30,040 bases of DNA, taken from Lachnospiraceae bacterium UBA7188 (GTDB lineage Bacteria; Bacillota; Clostridia; Lachnospirales; Lachnospiraceae). The position numbers and the translations under genes were made by a program. The stretch is from positions 1-30,040 of the forward strand of contig DKVC01000181.1 of the NCBI GenBank assembly GCA_002490995.1. Reading direction: 5' to 3'. Under the pieces are notes generated by a model, which saw only the letters and a program-made list of their open reading frames with translations, made no database searches and was not told the DNA's origin. Within the stretch, counting starts at the first letter, position 1; every line of letters begins with the position of its first letter. Positions 7,872-16,666 of the stretch are shown here, in pieces.

Positions 7872-10079
7872 TTATGCTCCGTCCTGCCTGCGGTATTCCC
7901 CGGGGGTAGTGCCCATATATTTCTTGAATAATCTTCGGAACGTAATATCGTTTTCATAGCCTGCGGCTTTCGAGATGTCATTGACCGACATGTCCGTCTC
8001 TGACAGAAGGCTGCAGGCATATTCTATTCTTTTCCTGTTCACATAATCCAGAAAATTGGAATCGGTAATCTGCTTGATTTTGCGGCTTATACTGCTCTCA
8101 GAGAGCTGAAAGGCATCTGCGAGCTTGCCCAGGGACAGATCGTCATCATGCAGGTGAAGCTGCAGATAGTCCATCAGGTTCTGTGCCGTGTTCTGAAGCT
8201 TTTGCTCCCGGGAGTCCAGTATGCTCTGTTCCAGACGGTCGCAGGCCAGGGCGGCAAGCTCCTTCAGGCATTCCAGTGCGCAGGGCTGCTCCGGAGTCCA
8301 GGCGTTCAGAGGGGCCGGATTGAAATACAGGTACTGCTCCTTTTCCGTTTTGGACATGGCAGCCAGCAGCTGATCCCTTGCGTAGCTCAGATGCTCCTTT
8401 TTGACCAGACCGCAGCGGCAGATTGCCTGAAAATACTGATTCAGGCTGTTGCGCGCTTCCGTATACTGGCCAGTGCCGAAGGATACGGGAAGGGACACCA
8501 GGCATGTGGGAAGTGTCAGCTCCAGAATGCCGGACTCTGTGACCTGATGCCAGAAGATTCCCCGGGTAAAGGAATCCAGGGGCAGGTATTCCAGTGCATT
8601 GCGGGATTGCTGGCAGGTGGTGCCCAGCAGATCCAGGCTGTCTTCCACGTCGCCTACTCCCAGAAAGGCATCGGGGCTGACCTCTCCCAGCAGCTCCAGC
8701 AGACAGGAGCAGGCATCCCTGCATTTTTGCGGAGAGGAGCCGCTGACCAGGAAGATGCCCAAATGCTTCCGGAAGGTAATATAGAGACAGTCTGTATCTG
8801 CGTTCCGTATTGTACGTGCCAGATTCATCAGGAAATCCTGGCTGGCAAAGGATGTGAGGAGACAGCAGCAGACATGATGGTCATGGTGAAGTTCGATTCC
8901 CAGCTTTTTTAACCCGGGAAGAACGTCAGTCCTGGGCTGCGTACCCTCCAGAAGCTCCAGAAGCATGCTGTTTATCAGCAGCGGCCGGTAAATCAGGAGC
9001 TGCTCTTCCAGCAGGGATTTGTCTTTGAAGATAGAAATGATGCTGGATTTCAGCACTTCGTATTCCATATCCCTGTCATTGTTTTTCTCCTCCGGCGTGC
9101 TGACAATATCTGCCAGTTCCCGGATGGGGGCATAATTCTTGCGGCAGACGGCATGGGTCAGGGGAAGCCCCAACAGCAGCAGAAAGATGCAGATACCGGA
9201 CAGAATCCGGATTCTGAGGTACAGGCGCTGCTGCAGATAAGTTCTGGAATAACCTGCAATACCCGTCCAGCCGGAATGTCTGCCCGGACACTCCTGGTAG
9301 GCATTGTTCGTCCGCAGGCGTGACAAAATGTGGGGAAGCTCTTCCTCTTCAACCGGACAGTTGGTGATGATCAGCTGTCCTTCTCCGTCGAAAAGATAAT
9401 ATTCCATATCGTCATTGTTCAGCAGCTGTTCCACATCCTCCAGCATCTGTTTCTCATCCAGAAAAATGAAGAGATTGCCGTAGCGTGTGCTGTTGCTGTC
9501 CAGCACGGAGAGTACAATGAGAGGATGCTGGGGAGTATTGGTCTCCCGGATGGCGCCCTGGGGCAGGAAGAGGAAACTGCCGGAGCTTAAAGGGCGCAGA
9601 TATTCCGAATAAATGGTGGGGCTCATGTTAAAAATACTCTGGTAGAAGCTTTCCAGAGTGAGAGTGCCGTAGTCGGATACTACGTACTGTTTATTGTACA
9701 GATAGACTCCCAGTGTGGCGGCAAAGCGGTTGAGCGCTTTCGCGGATACCAGGTCGTGCTGGGCTGCAAAGAGCGTGGTGGAATCCAGCAGGGAAAAATC
9801 CAGATCCGTGGCAGTATTGGAAGAAAGGCTCAGGAGCCGTTCGCTCTGGCCTACAGCAGCGGAAAGCTTCTGGCAGGCAGACAGCTGATCATCCGCGTAA
9901 TAAGCCAGGCTGGCGGCTGCCTGCAGCGTATCATTCCTGGAGGAGTGGGAATCCTGATGAGACAGGAAGAAACCCGCCGCCAGGAGCACGAGAAGAGAAG
10001 AGGCCGCATATTGCACATAATTATGTAAAAACATGCGTCTGTAGGTATGGGAATGTCTGAAAAAGTGAAATATTTTCAT
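7872..10079 (-). CDS. AraC family regulator with two membrane spans and an extracellular sensor domain
   Basis: A 735-residue membrane-bound transcription regulator. The start at 10079 is preceded by AAGGAGG at good spacing. A first membrane span lies at about residues 22-42, an extracytoplasmic sensor region follows to about residue 290, and a second span covers about 294-312. A cytoplasmic linker then leads to a C-terminal AraC-type double helix-turn-helix (about 633-735), with LGKLADAFQLSESSISRKIK as the first helix pair and SVNDISKAAGYENDITFRR the second, ending FKKYMGTTPGEYRR. Regulators of this build sit beside LplB/YtcP-type sugar importers in Clostridia and Paenibacilli and usually control them. 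It lies 78 bp after nagB on the same strand and is probably co-transcribed. The ligand is unknown. Confidence 0.9.
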   Translation of the reverse strand: MKIFHFFRHSHTYRRMFLHNYVQYAASSLLVLLAAGFFLSHQDSHSSRNDTLQAAASLAYYADDQLSACQKLSAAVGQSERLLSLSSNTATDLDFSLLDSTTLFAAQHDLVSAKALNRFAATLGVYLYNKQYVVSDYGTLTLESFYQSIFNMSPTIYSEYLRPLSSGSFLFLPQGAIRETNTPQHPLIVLSVLDSNSTRYGNLFIFLDEKQMLEDVEQLLNNDDMEYYLFDGEGQLIITNCPVEEEELPHILSRLRTNNAYQECPGRHSGWTGIAGYSRTYLQQRLYLRIRILSGICIFLLLLGLPLTHAVCRKNYAPIRELADIVSTPEEKNNDRDMEYEVLKSSIISIFKDKSLLEEQLLIYRPLLINSMLLELLEGTQPRTDVLPGLKKLGIELHHDHHVCCCLLTSFASQDFLMNLARTIRNADTDCLYITFRKHLGIFLVSGSSPQKCRDACSCLLELLGEVSPDAFLGVGDVEDSLDLLGTTCQQSRNALEYLPLDSFTRGIFWHQVTESGILELTLPTCLVSLPVSFGTGQYTEARNSLNQYFQAICRCGLVKKEHLSYARDQLLAAMSKTEKEQYLYFNPAPLNAWTPEQPCALECLKELAALACDRLEQSILDSREQKLQNTAQNLMDYLQLHLHDDDLSLGKLADAFQLSESSISRKIKQITDSNFLDYVNRKRIEYACSLLSETDMSVNDISKAAGYENDITFRRLFKKYMGTTPGEYRRQDGA

Positions 10080-10157
10080 GGCGGCCTCCTTAGAAATTGT
10101 CGGAAAACTTCCCTGGTATCGTATATTTATCAGGGCAGGACGGTTTCTGTCTCCGGG

Positions 10158-10886
10158 TTATGTCCGGTCAGTGATGAGGGAGGCAGATTCCGCATCCAGG
10201 AACAGATCAAAGTTCGGGTGCGTTTTTAACAGCGTGGCAGGAATTTCGGGGGTAGTATCATGGCTCAGTGTGTCCGCCACCGCTTTGGCTTTCACCTTGT
10301 GGGGAACCGCGGAGATAATGTGACGGCACTGCATGATCTGCCATGCGGTCATGGAGATGGCCTGTGCCGGTACCTCTTCTGTGGAAGCAAACCATCCTTC
10401 CCCTACCTGCTGCTGTTTGCATCTTTCGTTCAGGTTTACTACAATATAGCTTTCTCTGGTGTCGAAATCCGCCGGGGGATCGTTGAAGGCAATGTGGGCA
10501 TTCTCACCGATGCCGATAAGGCCGATATCGATGGGTGCTCTCTTCAGCTCGGCAGTCAGGGCCGGAATGGAGTCCGGGCTGCCGTCCACAAGATGGTAAT
10601 CCGCCAGCGTTACCTTGGAGAGAAAACGTTCTTTCAGATATTTGCGGAAGCTTGCAGGGTGTGTCTCGGGCAGATTGACATATTCATCCAGGTGAAACAT
10701 AGTGACTTTACTCCAGTCAACGTTTTCCTTTACCAGGGCTTCCAGTGTCTCGAACTGGGAACTGCCGGTAGATAAAACAAGGCGGGCATGGCCGTTCTCG
10801 CGAATGGCCTGGCGCAGCAGCCCGGCTGTCAGCGCGGCGGCTTTTTCTCCCAGCAGAACGGGTGTTTCTTCGATGTGTAAGTTCAT
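10158..10886 (-). CDS. nagB: glucosamine-6-phosphate deaminase/isomerase family protein (NagB-like)
   Basis: A 242-residue sugar-phosphate isomerase/deaminase, expected to turn glucosamine-6-phosphate into fructose-6-phosphate and ammonia. The start at 10886 is chosen from AAGGAGG seven bases upstream; a 15-codon longer form lacks support. Seen are the phosphate loop LVLSTGSSQFETL (about residues 36-48), FHLDEY with Asp67, and GIGENAHIAFNDPPADF (about 125-141). Compared with E. coli NagB, the acid-base His is kept (His131) but the positions of Asp141 and Glu148 are Asn129 and Asp136. This variant motif also occurs in NagB-like proteins of other gut Firmicutes as far as I recall, so the substrate could be a different amino-sugar phosphate. 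The NagA gene in the same locus supports an amino-sugar role. Confidence 0.82.
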   Translation of the reverse strand: MNLHIEETPVLLGEKAAALTAGLLRQAIRENGHARLVLSTGSSQFETLEALVKENVDWSKVTMFHLDEYVNLPETHPASFRKYLKERFLSKVTLADYHLVDGSPDSIPALTAELKRAPIDIGLIGIGENAHIAFNDPPADFDTRESYIVVNLNERCKQQQVGEGWFASTEEVPAQAISMTAWQIMQCRHIISAVPHKVKAKAVADTLSHDTTPEIPATLLKTHPNFDLFLDAESASLITDRT

Positions 10887-10938
10887 GTGATTTTCCTCCT
10901 TTGGTATGCGGTTGCACTTGACTGCATGCAATTATTAT

Positions 10939-10964
10939 GCAAATGATTTCGGCCGTGAGTTTAT
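10939..10964 (+). repeat. dispersed intergenic repeat, short copy
   Basis: GCAAATGATTTCGGCCGTGA followed by GTTTAT matches the copy at 22428-22451 (GCAAATG, then TTTCCGGGCGTGAGTATA) with a single-base gap and a few mismatches. It lies in the nagB/importer divergent region. Confidence 0.45.
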
Positions 10965-11090
10965 TATATTATGAAACGAATACGGGGCGCAACAAACTGT
11001 TTTTGCCAGGGATACATTTTTTGCCAGAACCGTCAGAAAGCCCGGAAATTGGTGATTTTGACAGATTTATATGCCTGCAAGAATGGATTG

Positions 11091-11119
11091 TTGTATATTT
11101 TGCGAAAAAGAAATATGAT
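11091..11119 (+). promoter_or_regulatory. candidate promoter of the ABC importer operon
   Basis: TTGTAT at 11091-11096, a 17-bp spacer and TATGAT at 11114-11119, about 65 bp upstream of the solute-binding protein start. This is the best sigma-70-type match reading toward the importer genes. Confidence 0.5.
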
Positions 11120-11184
11120 AGATGCAGAACCGGTTCCCACGGACAGGAAGAACCGGCAACAAATCAAACGAGGAGGTATAATGT

Positions 11185-12909
11185 ATGAAAAACATCAGAT
11201 GGTGGAACAGGCTGCTGGCATTGACAGGTGTGGTTAGCCTGACAGTGGGGAGCCTGGCAGGATGCGGGAACGGGGAGCCGGACAATGGTTCCTCCCAGAG
11301 CGGCAGCCAGGCTGAATCGCAGGAAAGCTCGGAAAGCGGAACAGGAGAAGCGGCGGCAGACGGAGTGGATGTGACGGACGAGCCGTCAGGCGCGGAGGCA
11401 GACGCAGGCATTACGTTTCCGCTGGCGGAGCAGGTAGAGCTTACCATAGCAACACCGGACGGAAGTGTGGCATCTCTGGCGGACAACCTTCCAGTGTGGG
11501 AGGAAATCCAGAGACGTACCAATATTAAGATCAACTGGGATGTGACGGCATCCAAGCAGTATGTGGAGGTAATGAAGCTGAGAGTGGGCGCCGGAGGCGG
11601 AAAGCTTCCCGATATTATGTTCCTTCCCAACGGCCTGAGCCTTGCTGAGCTGGGGTCGGAGGGGACCATTCTTCCTCTGGAGGATTATATCGCGGACAGC
11701 GAAAATATTCAGAAGGCATATGAGCAGTTTCCGAATGTGAAAGCGCTGACATCGGCAGACGGACATATTTATTCCGTGAATACCCTGAATGAGAGCGCCT
11801 ATTTTGCACCGTATTCCTTCATTATACGAAAGGACTGGCTGGACCGCCTGAATCTGGAGGTTCCTGAGACCATTGACGACTGGATGACGGTTCTGAGAGC
11901 TTTCCGGGATGAGGACGCCAACGGAAACGGGGACAGCGGCGATGAAGTTCCCTTCTCCGCAGGCGGACATGCATGGTATACCACTTACTGGGCGAATGCG
12001 TGGGGACTGCATCTGTTCCAGTCGGACGGCTGGTATCCGGATGAGAACGGCCGGATGCAGTATGAGTTTATCAGCGACAAGGCGAAAGAGTTCTATACCT
12101 GGCTGAATGCATTCTATGAGGAAAAGCTTCTGGACGAGGAATTCCTGACACTGGGTGATGAAAACAAGCTGTATGAAAAAGTGGCGAGAGACGAAGTGGG
12201 TGCGTTTACCGCGTATCCGTCCCGTATCGCGACCCTGGAGGCGGCGCTGGCATCCAATGGGGTAGAAAATGCGGAACTGATTCCCGTAGTACCTCCGCAG
12301 GGGCCTTATGCAAGGATGACGGAGGTTGTGGGCGATATGACGGTAAACGGATACGTGGTGACCAGCAGCTGTGAGCATCCTGAGGTTGCAGTGGCTCTTA
12401 TGGACTACATGATGAGTGACGAGGGTAAAGAGCTTATGAACTTCGGCATCGAAGGAGATACTTATGTGAAGGAAAATGACGGTACCTACAGTTTCACGGA
12501 GAAGGTGACGGCGAATCCTGACGGCCTTTCCGCCAGCGAGGTGCTGAGCTCCTACGGCTGCCAGCTGGGGCTCTGCTATATCAAATCCGATAAGCGCGAG
12601 CAGGCCATGCTGTTCAGCTATCCGGAGGCACTGCAGCAGAAAATCCTGGATGTGACCGACGCCACCAGACCGTATATGGTAGCCGGCATGACGCTTCCGC
12701 CGGCAACGGAGGAGGAAAGCGAATCCATCAGCGGCCTTTCGGGAGACCTGGCCACCTACATCTGGGAAATGACGGGAAAATTCACGGTGGGCACCGCGGA
12801 TATCGAGGCGGAATGGGATAATTATGTGTCCTATGTAAAGCAGCTTGAAGTGGACAAGATACTGGAAGTAAAGCAGGCACAGTATGACCGTCTGACATCA
12901 CAGCAGTAA
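11185..12909 (+). CDS. ABC importer extracellular solute-binding lipoprotein
   Basis: A 574-residue substrate-capture lipoprotein of the family 1/LipO-like type. The start has AGGAGG eight bases upstream. Basic residues and a hydrophobic stretch precede the lipobox SLAGC, with Cys27 as the lipidated residue; a Ser/Gly/Glu-rich tether (about residues 28-72) follows, then the binding domain. Segments such as LPDIMFLPNGLSLAELGSEG, EYPETIDDW-like VPETIDDWMTVLRAFRDEDA, and GVENAELIPVVPPQGP are typical of binding proteins paired with LplB/YtcP permeases. These usually bind oligosaccharides. The two permease genes follow after a terminator. The sugar is not identifiable from sequence alone; the NagA and NagB genes suggest an N-acetylated amino-sugar compound. 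Confidence 0.92.
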   Translation: MKNIRWWNRLLALTGVVSLTVGSLAGCGNGEPDNGSSQSGSQAESQESSESGTGEAAADGVDVTDEPSGAEADAGITFPLAEQVELTIATPDGSVASLADNLPVWEEIQRRTNIKINWDVTASKQYVEVMKLRVGAGGGKLPDIMFLPNGLSLAELGSEGTILPLEDYIADSENIQKAYEQFPNVKALTSADGHIYSVNTLNESAYFAPYSFIIRKDWLDRLNLEVPETIDDWMTVLRAFRDEDANGNGDSGDEVPFSAGGHAWYTTYWANAWGLHLFQSDGWYPDENGRMQYEFISDKAKEFYTWLNAFYEEKLLDEEFLTLGDENKLYEKVARDEVGAFTAYPSRIATLEAALASNGVENAELIPVVPPQGPYARMTEVVGDMTVNGYVVTSSCEHPEVAVALMDYMMSDEGKELMNFGIEGDTYVKENDGTYSFTEKVTANPDGLSASEVLSSYGCQLGLCYIKSDKREQAMLFSYPEALQQKILDVTDATRPYMVAGMTLPPATEEESESISGLSGDLATYIWEMTGKFTVGTADIEAEWDNYVSYVKQLEVDKILEVKQAQYDRLTSQQ

Positions 12910-12920
12910 AGACGCGGAAA

Positions 12921-12966
12921 AATAACCTGTGAGCCTATACTGCACACCGATTAAATTTGCAGTATA
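12921..12966. repeat. dispersed intergenic repeat with perfect 9-bp inverted arms
   Basis: TATACTGCA at 12936-12944 and TGCAGTATA at 12958-12966 form a perfect inverted repeat with a 13-nt loop. The block starting AATAACCTGTGAGCCTAT closely matches 15260-15282 (AATAACCTGCGCAAGCCTAT), and its complement contains CTGCAAATTTA and GTGTGCAGTATA, both found again in the 15066-15244 and 22784-22795 copies. Confidence 0.55.
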
Positions 12967-12994
12967 CAAGCTGCTTTCAGGTACATGGAAAAAG

Positions 12995-13031
12995 AAAAGA
13001 GCCGGACGGAAGGGGCTTCCGGCTCTTTTTT
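12995..13031 (+). terminator. strong rho-independent terminator between binding protein and permease genes
   Basis: AAAAGAGCCGGA at 12995-13006 pairs perfectly with TCCGGCTCTTTT at 13018-13029, with an 11-nt loop and a run of six T. Partial read-through here would leave the binding protein more highly expressed than the permeases, a common arrangement for ABC importers. Confidence 0.88.
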
Positions 13032-13172
13032 CAGGAACAGCGGAAGTTCTGCCGGCCCTCCGGACAATTCCTAAGCGGTTTCCGGGGGAAGAGAGGATGT
13101 GTTGCAGGATGCTTTTTAAAGATACCTGCAGCGGACGGTTTTGCGGACAGCGGAAAGGAGTGAAAGGTATCT

Positions 13173-14138
13173 TTGAAAGAAATCGTGCGGAAAAAAGAAA
13201 AACAGCCTTTTGGAAAACGGATCAGGTTATGGGGAAAAAGGCTTCTGAAGAACATAAAACGGGATAAGGCGCTGCTTCTTATCATACTGCCGGTAGTGCT
13301 GCACTATCTGGTATTTGTCTATTATCCCATGTACGGAAATATCATCGCCTTTAAAAAGTATTCTGCGGTGAAGGGAATCATGGGCAGCGAATGGATGGGA
13401 CTTCGATATTTTAAGCAGTTTTTCAATTCCCCGTATTTTACCAGAGTGTTGAGAAATACGCTTTTGATCAGTGTCTACAGTATCCTGTGGGGATTCCCCA
13501 TTCCGATTCTCTTTGCACTGATGACCAATGATTTAAAGCATGGCGTATACAAACGTGTAGTGCAGGCGGTGAGCTACATTCCCTATTTTATCTCCACGGT
13601 CATCATATGCGGCATGCTGGTAAACTTTCTCTCGCCCAGTTCCGGTATCGTCAATTCCGTGATTCAGGCGCTGGGAGGAGAGCCAATCAATTTCCTCATG
13701 GAACCCAAGTGGTTCAGGACGGTATTCATTGCCAGCGGCATCTGGCAGGGGTTTGGCTGGTCTGCCATTGTCTATCTGGCAGCATTGACAGGAGTCAGCC
13801 AGGAACTGTATGAGGCGGCCAGGGTGGACGGGGCCAGCAAGCTGCAGCAGGTAATCCATGTGTCGATTCCCTGTATCCTCCCCACCGTTATCGTGACCTT
13901 TATCATGCAGATCGGCACGCTGATGAGCGTGGGGTATGAGAAGATCATCCTGCTGTACAATCCGGTTACGCTGGATGTGGCGGACGTGATTTCATCTTAT
14001 ACATACAGAACCGGTCTGGTGGAGGGAAATTACAGCTTCGGTTCCGCAGTAGGACTGTTTAACTCTGCAATTAACCTGATACTGGTGATATTTGCAAACA
14101 GGCTCAGCAGAAAGATATCGGAGGTGTCTCTATGGTGA
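13173..14138 (+). CDS. ABC importer permease, LplB family
   Basis: A 321-residue inner-membrane permease for a carbohydrate importer. No ATG is suitably placed; TTG at 13173 gives the expected basic N-terminus, with AAAGGAG and AAAGG upstream. After a basic leader comes a first span (LLLIILPVVLHYLVFVYYPM), the periplasmic segment YGNIIAFKKY, and five further spans. The EAA loop that docks the ATPase is YEAARVDGASKLQQVIHVSI (about residues 212-231). The gene overlaps the next permease by 7 bp, so the two are translationally coupled. No ATPase gene is in the window; such importers usually borrow a shared MsmX/MsmK-type ATPase. Confidence 0.93.
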   Translation: MKEIVRKKEKQPFGKRIRLWGKRLLKNIKRDKALLLIILPVVLHYLVFVYYPMYGNIIAFKKYSAVKGIMGSEWMGLRYFKQFFNSPYFTRVLRNTLLISVYSILWGFPIPILFALMTNDLKHGVYKRVVQAVSYIPYFISTVIICGMLVNFLSPSSGIVNSVIQALGGEPINFLMEPKWFRTVFIASGIWQGFGWSAIVYLAALTGVSQELYEAARVDGASKLQQVIHVSIPCILPTVIVTFIMQIGTLMSVGYEKIILLYNPVTLDVADVISSYTYRTGLVEGNYSFGSAVGLFNSAINLILVIFANRLSRKISEVSLW

Positions 14139-15049
14139 CAGGGAAAAAGAAAACGGAACAGTTCCGCAGAGGGCATCACAGGATGTCCATGGGAGACAGA
14201 ATATTTACAACAGTTAACTATGTATTCTGCTTTCTGGCTGCCTGTATCACGCTGTATCCGCTGATCTATGTGTTCAGTATGTCCATCAGTGCGCCGGAGG
14301 CAGTTATCTCGAATCTGGTGACACTGCTGCCGAAGGGGTTTTCCCTGAAGGCATATGAGATGGTCTTCCGCAACAAAGAGGTCTGGCGCTCTTACTATAA
14401 TACCATCTGGTATACCGTTGTGGGGACTGCCATCAGCACCACGCTTACCATGATGGCGGCGTATCCTCTGTCAAGACGGCAGTTTTTCCTGCGTCGGCAG
14501 CTGTCCTTCTTTTTTACGCTCTCCATGTTTTTCTCGGGGACACTGGTACCGATGTACCTGCTGATCAACAGAATCGGGCTGTACAATACACGCTGGGCCA
14601 TCGTGCTGCCTACGGGGGCGGCGGCTTATTATATCATTATGGCCAGAACCTTCCTGTCATCTATCCCGGACAGCCTGTATGAATCCGCCAGGATTGACGG
14701 CGCTACGGAATGGACTATCCTGCGGAAGATTTTTATTCCGCTGTCCATGCCCATCATGTCCGTGCTGATTATCTATTATGCGGTGCATCAGTGGAACGGT
14801 TATTTTAATGCCATGATCTATCTGCCGGGGCGCAAGGACCTTCAGCCGCTGCAGGTATTCCTGATGAAGATTCTGATCAATAATGAGAGCGTGGGAGGGG
14901 AAGTGACGGGCTCAGCCACCATGAGCATGATCAGCCTGCAGCTGAAATATGTGGTCATCGTAGTGGCTCTGGTGCCGATCCTGTGTGTATATCCTTTCCT
15001 GCAGAAGTACTTTATCAAGGGTATGATGATTGGCGCAGTAAAGGAATAA
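14132..15049 (+). CDS. ABC importer permease, YtcP/LplC family
   Basis: A 305-residue second permease of the same importer. GGAGG lies seven bases before the ATG, inside the end of the previous gene. Six spans are visible, starting with the one near residues 25-47 (FCFLAACITLYPLIYVFSMS). The EAA loop is YESARIDGATEWTILRKIFI (about 184-203), and the C-terminus YPFLQKYFIKGMMIGAVKE is the usual ending of the family. Followed by a 326-bp repeat-rich gap. Confidence 0.94.
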   Translation: MVTGKKKTEQFRRGHHRMSMGDRIFTTVNYVFCFLAACITLYPLIYVFSMSISAPEAVISNLVTLLPKGFSLKAYEMVFRNKEVWRSYYNTIWYTVVGTAISTTLTMMAAYPLSRRQFFLRRQLSFFFTLSMFFSGTLVPMYLLINRIGLYNTRWAIVLPTGAAAYYIIMARTFLSSIPDSLYESARIDGATEWTILRKIFIPLSMPIMSVLIIYYAVHQWNGYFNAMIYLPGRKDLQPLQVFLMKILINNESVGGEVTGSATMSMISLQLKYVVIVVALVPILCVYPFLQKYFIKGMMIGAVKE

Positions 15050-15065
15050 GTTCAGCCAGCAACGA

Positions 15066-15307
15066 AAGACCGCCGGCCATCTATGTTCGCTGCAGTCGGG
15101 TTGTGCTGCAAATTTATACCCACTAACGCAATTAATTGCCATCTGCACAGTAAACGTAGAACGCATCGGCAATCCAGAACTGAAAGCGGCAATTAAATGC
15201 GTTCACGAGTATAACCGGCGTGCAGTATAAAGTCCGGCGGTCTTAAGGAAATGCCTCCAAATAACCTGCGCAAGCCTATTGCAACTCTGAAAAAATCGCG
15301 TAGGTTA
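15066..15307. repeat. palindromic intergenic element with nested inverted repeats
   Basis: The 15050-15375 gap holds no gene. Outer arms AAGACCGCCGG (15066-15076) and CCGGCGGTCTT (15234-15244) are a perfect 11-bp inverted repeat. Inside, AACGCAATTAATTGCC (from 15125) pairs with GGCAATTAAATGCGTT (15188-15203) with one mismatch, and the pairing extends outward through TTATAC and CTGCA. A second inverted repeat, TAACCTGCGC (15262-15271) and GCGTAGGTTA (15298-15307), follows with one mismatch. Parts match the copies near 12921 and 22692. It resembles a non-autonomous palindromic element rather than a simple terminator, as no T run follows. Confidence 0.6.
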
Positions 15308-15375
15308 CTTTCCGGCAATTCCTAAGTATAAACGGGCTGGAAAGTATCCGGCCTGGGAAGAATGGAGAAAAGTAT

Positions 15376-16407
15376 ATGAGTAAGCGTCAATTTTCCATGC
15401 AGACATACTGGGAGCGCCGTGCGGCGGAGCTGGTGCCGGCGCTGCGGTTCGGGGTATGCGGCATGGATTTTGAGAACTGGCATAAAACCGCGCTGGAGAA
15501 GCTACTGGAGCTGATGGGGGAATTCCCGGAGAAAGTTCCTCTTGATGCGGAGACGGAATATTCCGTGGAGGAAAAGGACTTTATCCGGGAACGGGTCGTA
15601 TTTGACACGGAGCGCGATATGTCGGTGCCCTGCCAGGTATTGATTCCGAAGCATTTCAAAAAGGACCGTTCTCAGCCCGCGATTCTGTGTGTCCACGGCC
15701 ATGGCAGCTTCGGGAAGGATCCGGTGGCGGGGCTTAAATCCACGCCGGGGCATCAGGCGGACATTGATCTCATGAATTATGACTACGGTGCACAGATGGC
15801 TGGAAAGGGTTATCTCACGCTGATGCCGGATTTAAGAGGATTTGGGGAACGGCGGGACGGAGATGATTATCTCGGGAGAGATACCTGCAATGTCAATTTC
15901 CTGAAGGGAGGCATTATGGGACTGTATCCTCTGATGCTGAATGTCTGGGATATGAAATGCTGTGTGGATTACCTGTGTACCAGGCCGGAGGTAGATCCGG
16001 AACGTATCGGCATGATGGGGATGAGCCAGGGAGGCACAGTCACGGCTTTTACGGCTGCGGTGGAACCCAGAATCCGGGCGGCGGATGTGATCGCCTACAT
16101 AAATCCTTTTACAGCTTTCGGGATTCACAGAGGGAATTTCTGCGGTTCCCAGATCCTGCCGGAAATTTTGAAATGGATGGATACAGATGATGTGGGAGGG
16201 CTGACAGCGCCCCGGTATCTGATGCTGGAGATGGGGACGGCGGACAGCTGCTTCTATTTTCAGGATATGTGGAAGGGATATCTCCATGTGAAGGAGATTT
16301 ATGCGGCCGCGGGGGCGGAGGACAGGCTCTGGACGGATATCCATGAGGGAAGCCACGCTTTCAGCGGCAGACGGGCGGAAGCATTCTTTGCGGAGGCGTT
16401 GAGGTGA
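15376..16407 (+). CDS. alpha/beta-hydrolase fold esterase (dienelactone hydrolase/acetyl xylan esterase-like)
   Basis: A 343-residue cytoplasmic serine hydrolase. GGAG lies eight bases before the ATG. The oxyanion segment is ILCVHGHGSFGKD (about residues 108-120), followed by LMPDLRGFGERR, the nucleophile elbow GMMGMSQGGT with Ser217, Asp290 in GTADSC, and His327 in GSHAFSG, giving a complete triad. There is no signal peptide, so it acts on material already imported. Its place between the importer and two oxidoreductases suggests it removes acetyl or other ester groups from the imported sugar. The fold and triad are clear; the substrate is inferred only from context. Confidence 0.85.
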   Translation: MSKRQFSMQTYWERRAAELVPALRFGVCGMDFENWHKTALEKLLELMGEFPEKVPLDAETEYSVEEKDFIRERVVFDTERDMSVPCQVLIPKHFKKDRSQPAILCVHGHGSFGKDPVAGLKSTPGHQADIDLMNYDYGAQMAGKGYLTLMPDLRGFGERRDGDDYLGRDTCNVNFLKGGIMGLYPLMLNVWDMKCCVDYLCTRPEVDPERIGMMGMSQGGTVTAFTAAVEPRIRAADVIAYINPFTAFGIHRGNFCGSQILPEILKWMDTDDVGGLTAPRYLMLEMGTADSCFYFQDMWKGYLHVKEIYAAAGAEDRLWTDIHEGSHAFSGRRAEAFFAEALR

Positions 16408-16666
16408 GGAAATGTTTTCGGGTCTGTTCTACAAATCATATCATCGGAAAATGTGGGCTGATACGGGGGAAACGGAGGACTTTTGGGGGATAACCGCAGG
16501 TCAGTGCAGGCCCATATGCAGGAGCATTCAGGCAGGAAATTGAACTGGAAAGGTCGGAAAAGCGGGAGTTGAAGCAGTCGGGAGCGCTGTCCTGCAAACG
16601 ATGGAGAATATAGGAAACGTAAATACGATAAAAGAGGATGAATACTGCGAAGGAGGACAATAGGGT

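Larger units (their letters stand above)
10887..11184. promoter_or_regulatory. divergent intergenic region between nagB and the ABC importer genes
   Basis: Both directions should start here. For nagB on the minus strand a TATAAT-like -10 lies near 10965-10970 with only a poor -35 (TTGCGC at 18 bp). The palindromic stretch GCAATTATTATGC near 10928-10940 and a copy of the dispersed repeat at 10939-10964 fall between it and the nagB start, where an operator could lie. A separate plus-strand promoter is listed on its own. No clear cre or GntR-type site was recognised. Confidence 0.4.

Noticed and set aside
12929..13267. 112-codon plus-strand frame between the binding protein and permease
   Set aside because: It runs through a palindromic repeat and the strong terminator, and overlaps the start of the permease; composition is not protein-like.
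16408..16666. 259-bp gap between the esterase and first oxidoreductase searched for a gene or structure
   Set aside because: No good promoter, hairpin, repeat copy or protein-like frame was seen apart from the ribosome-binding site at its end.
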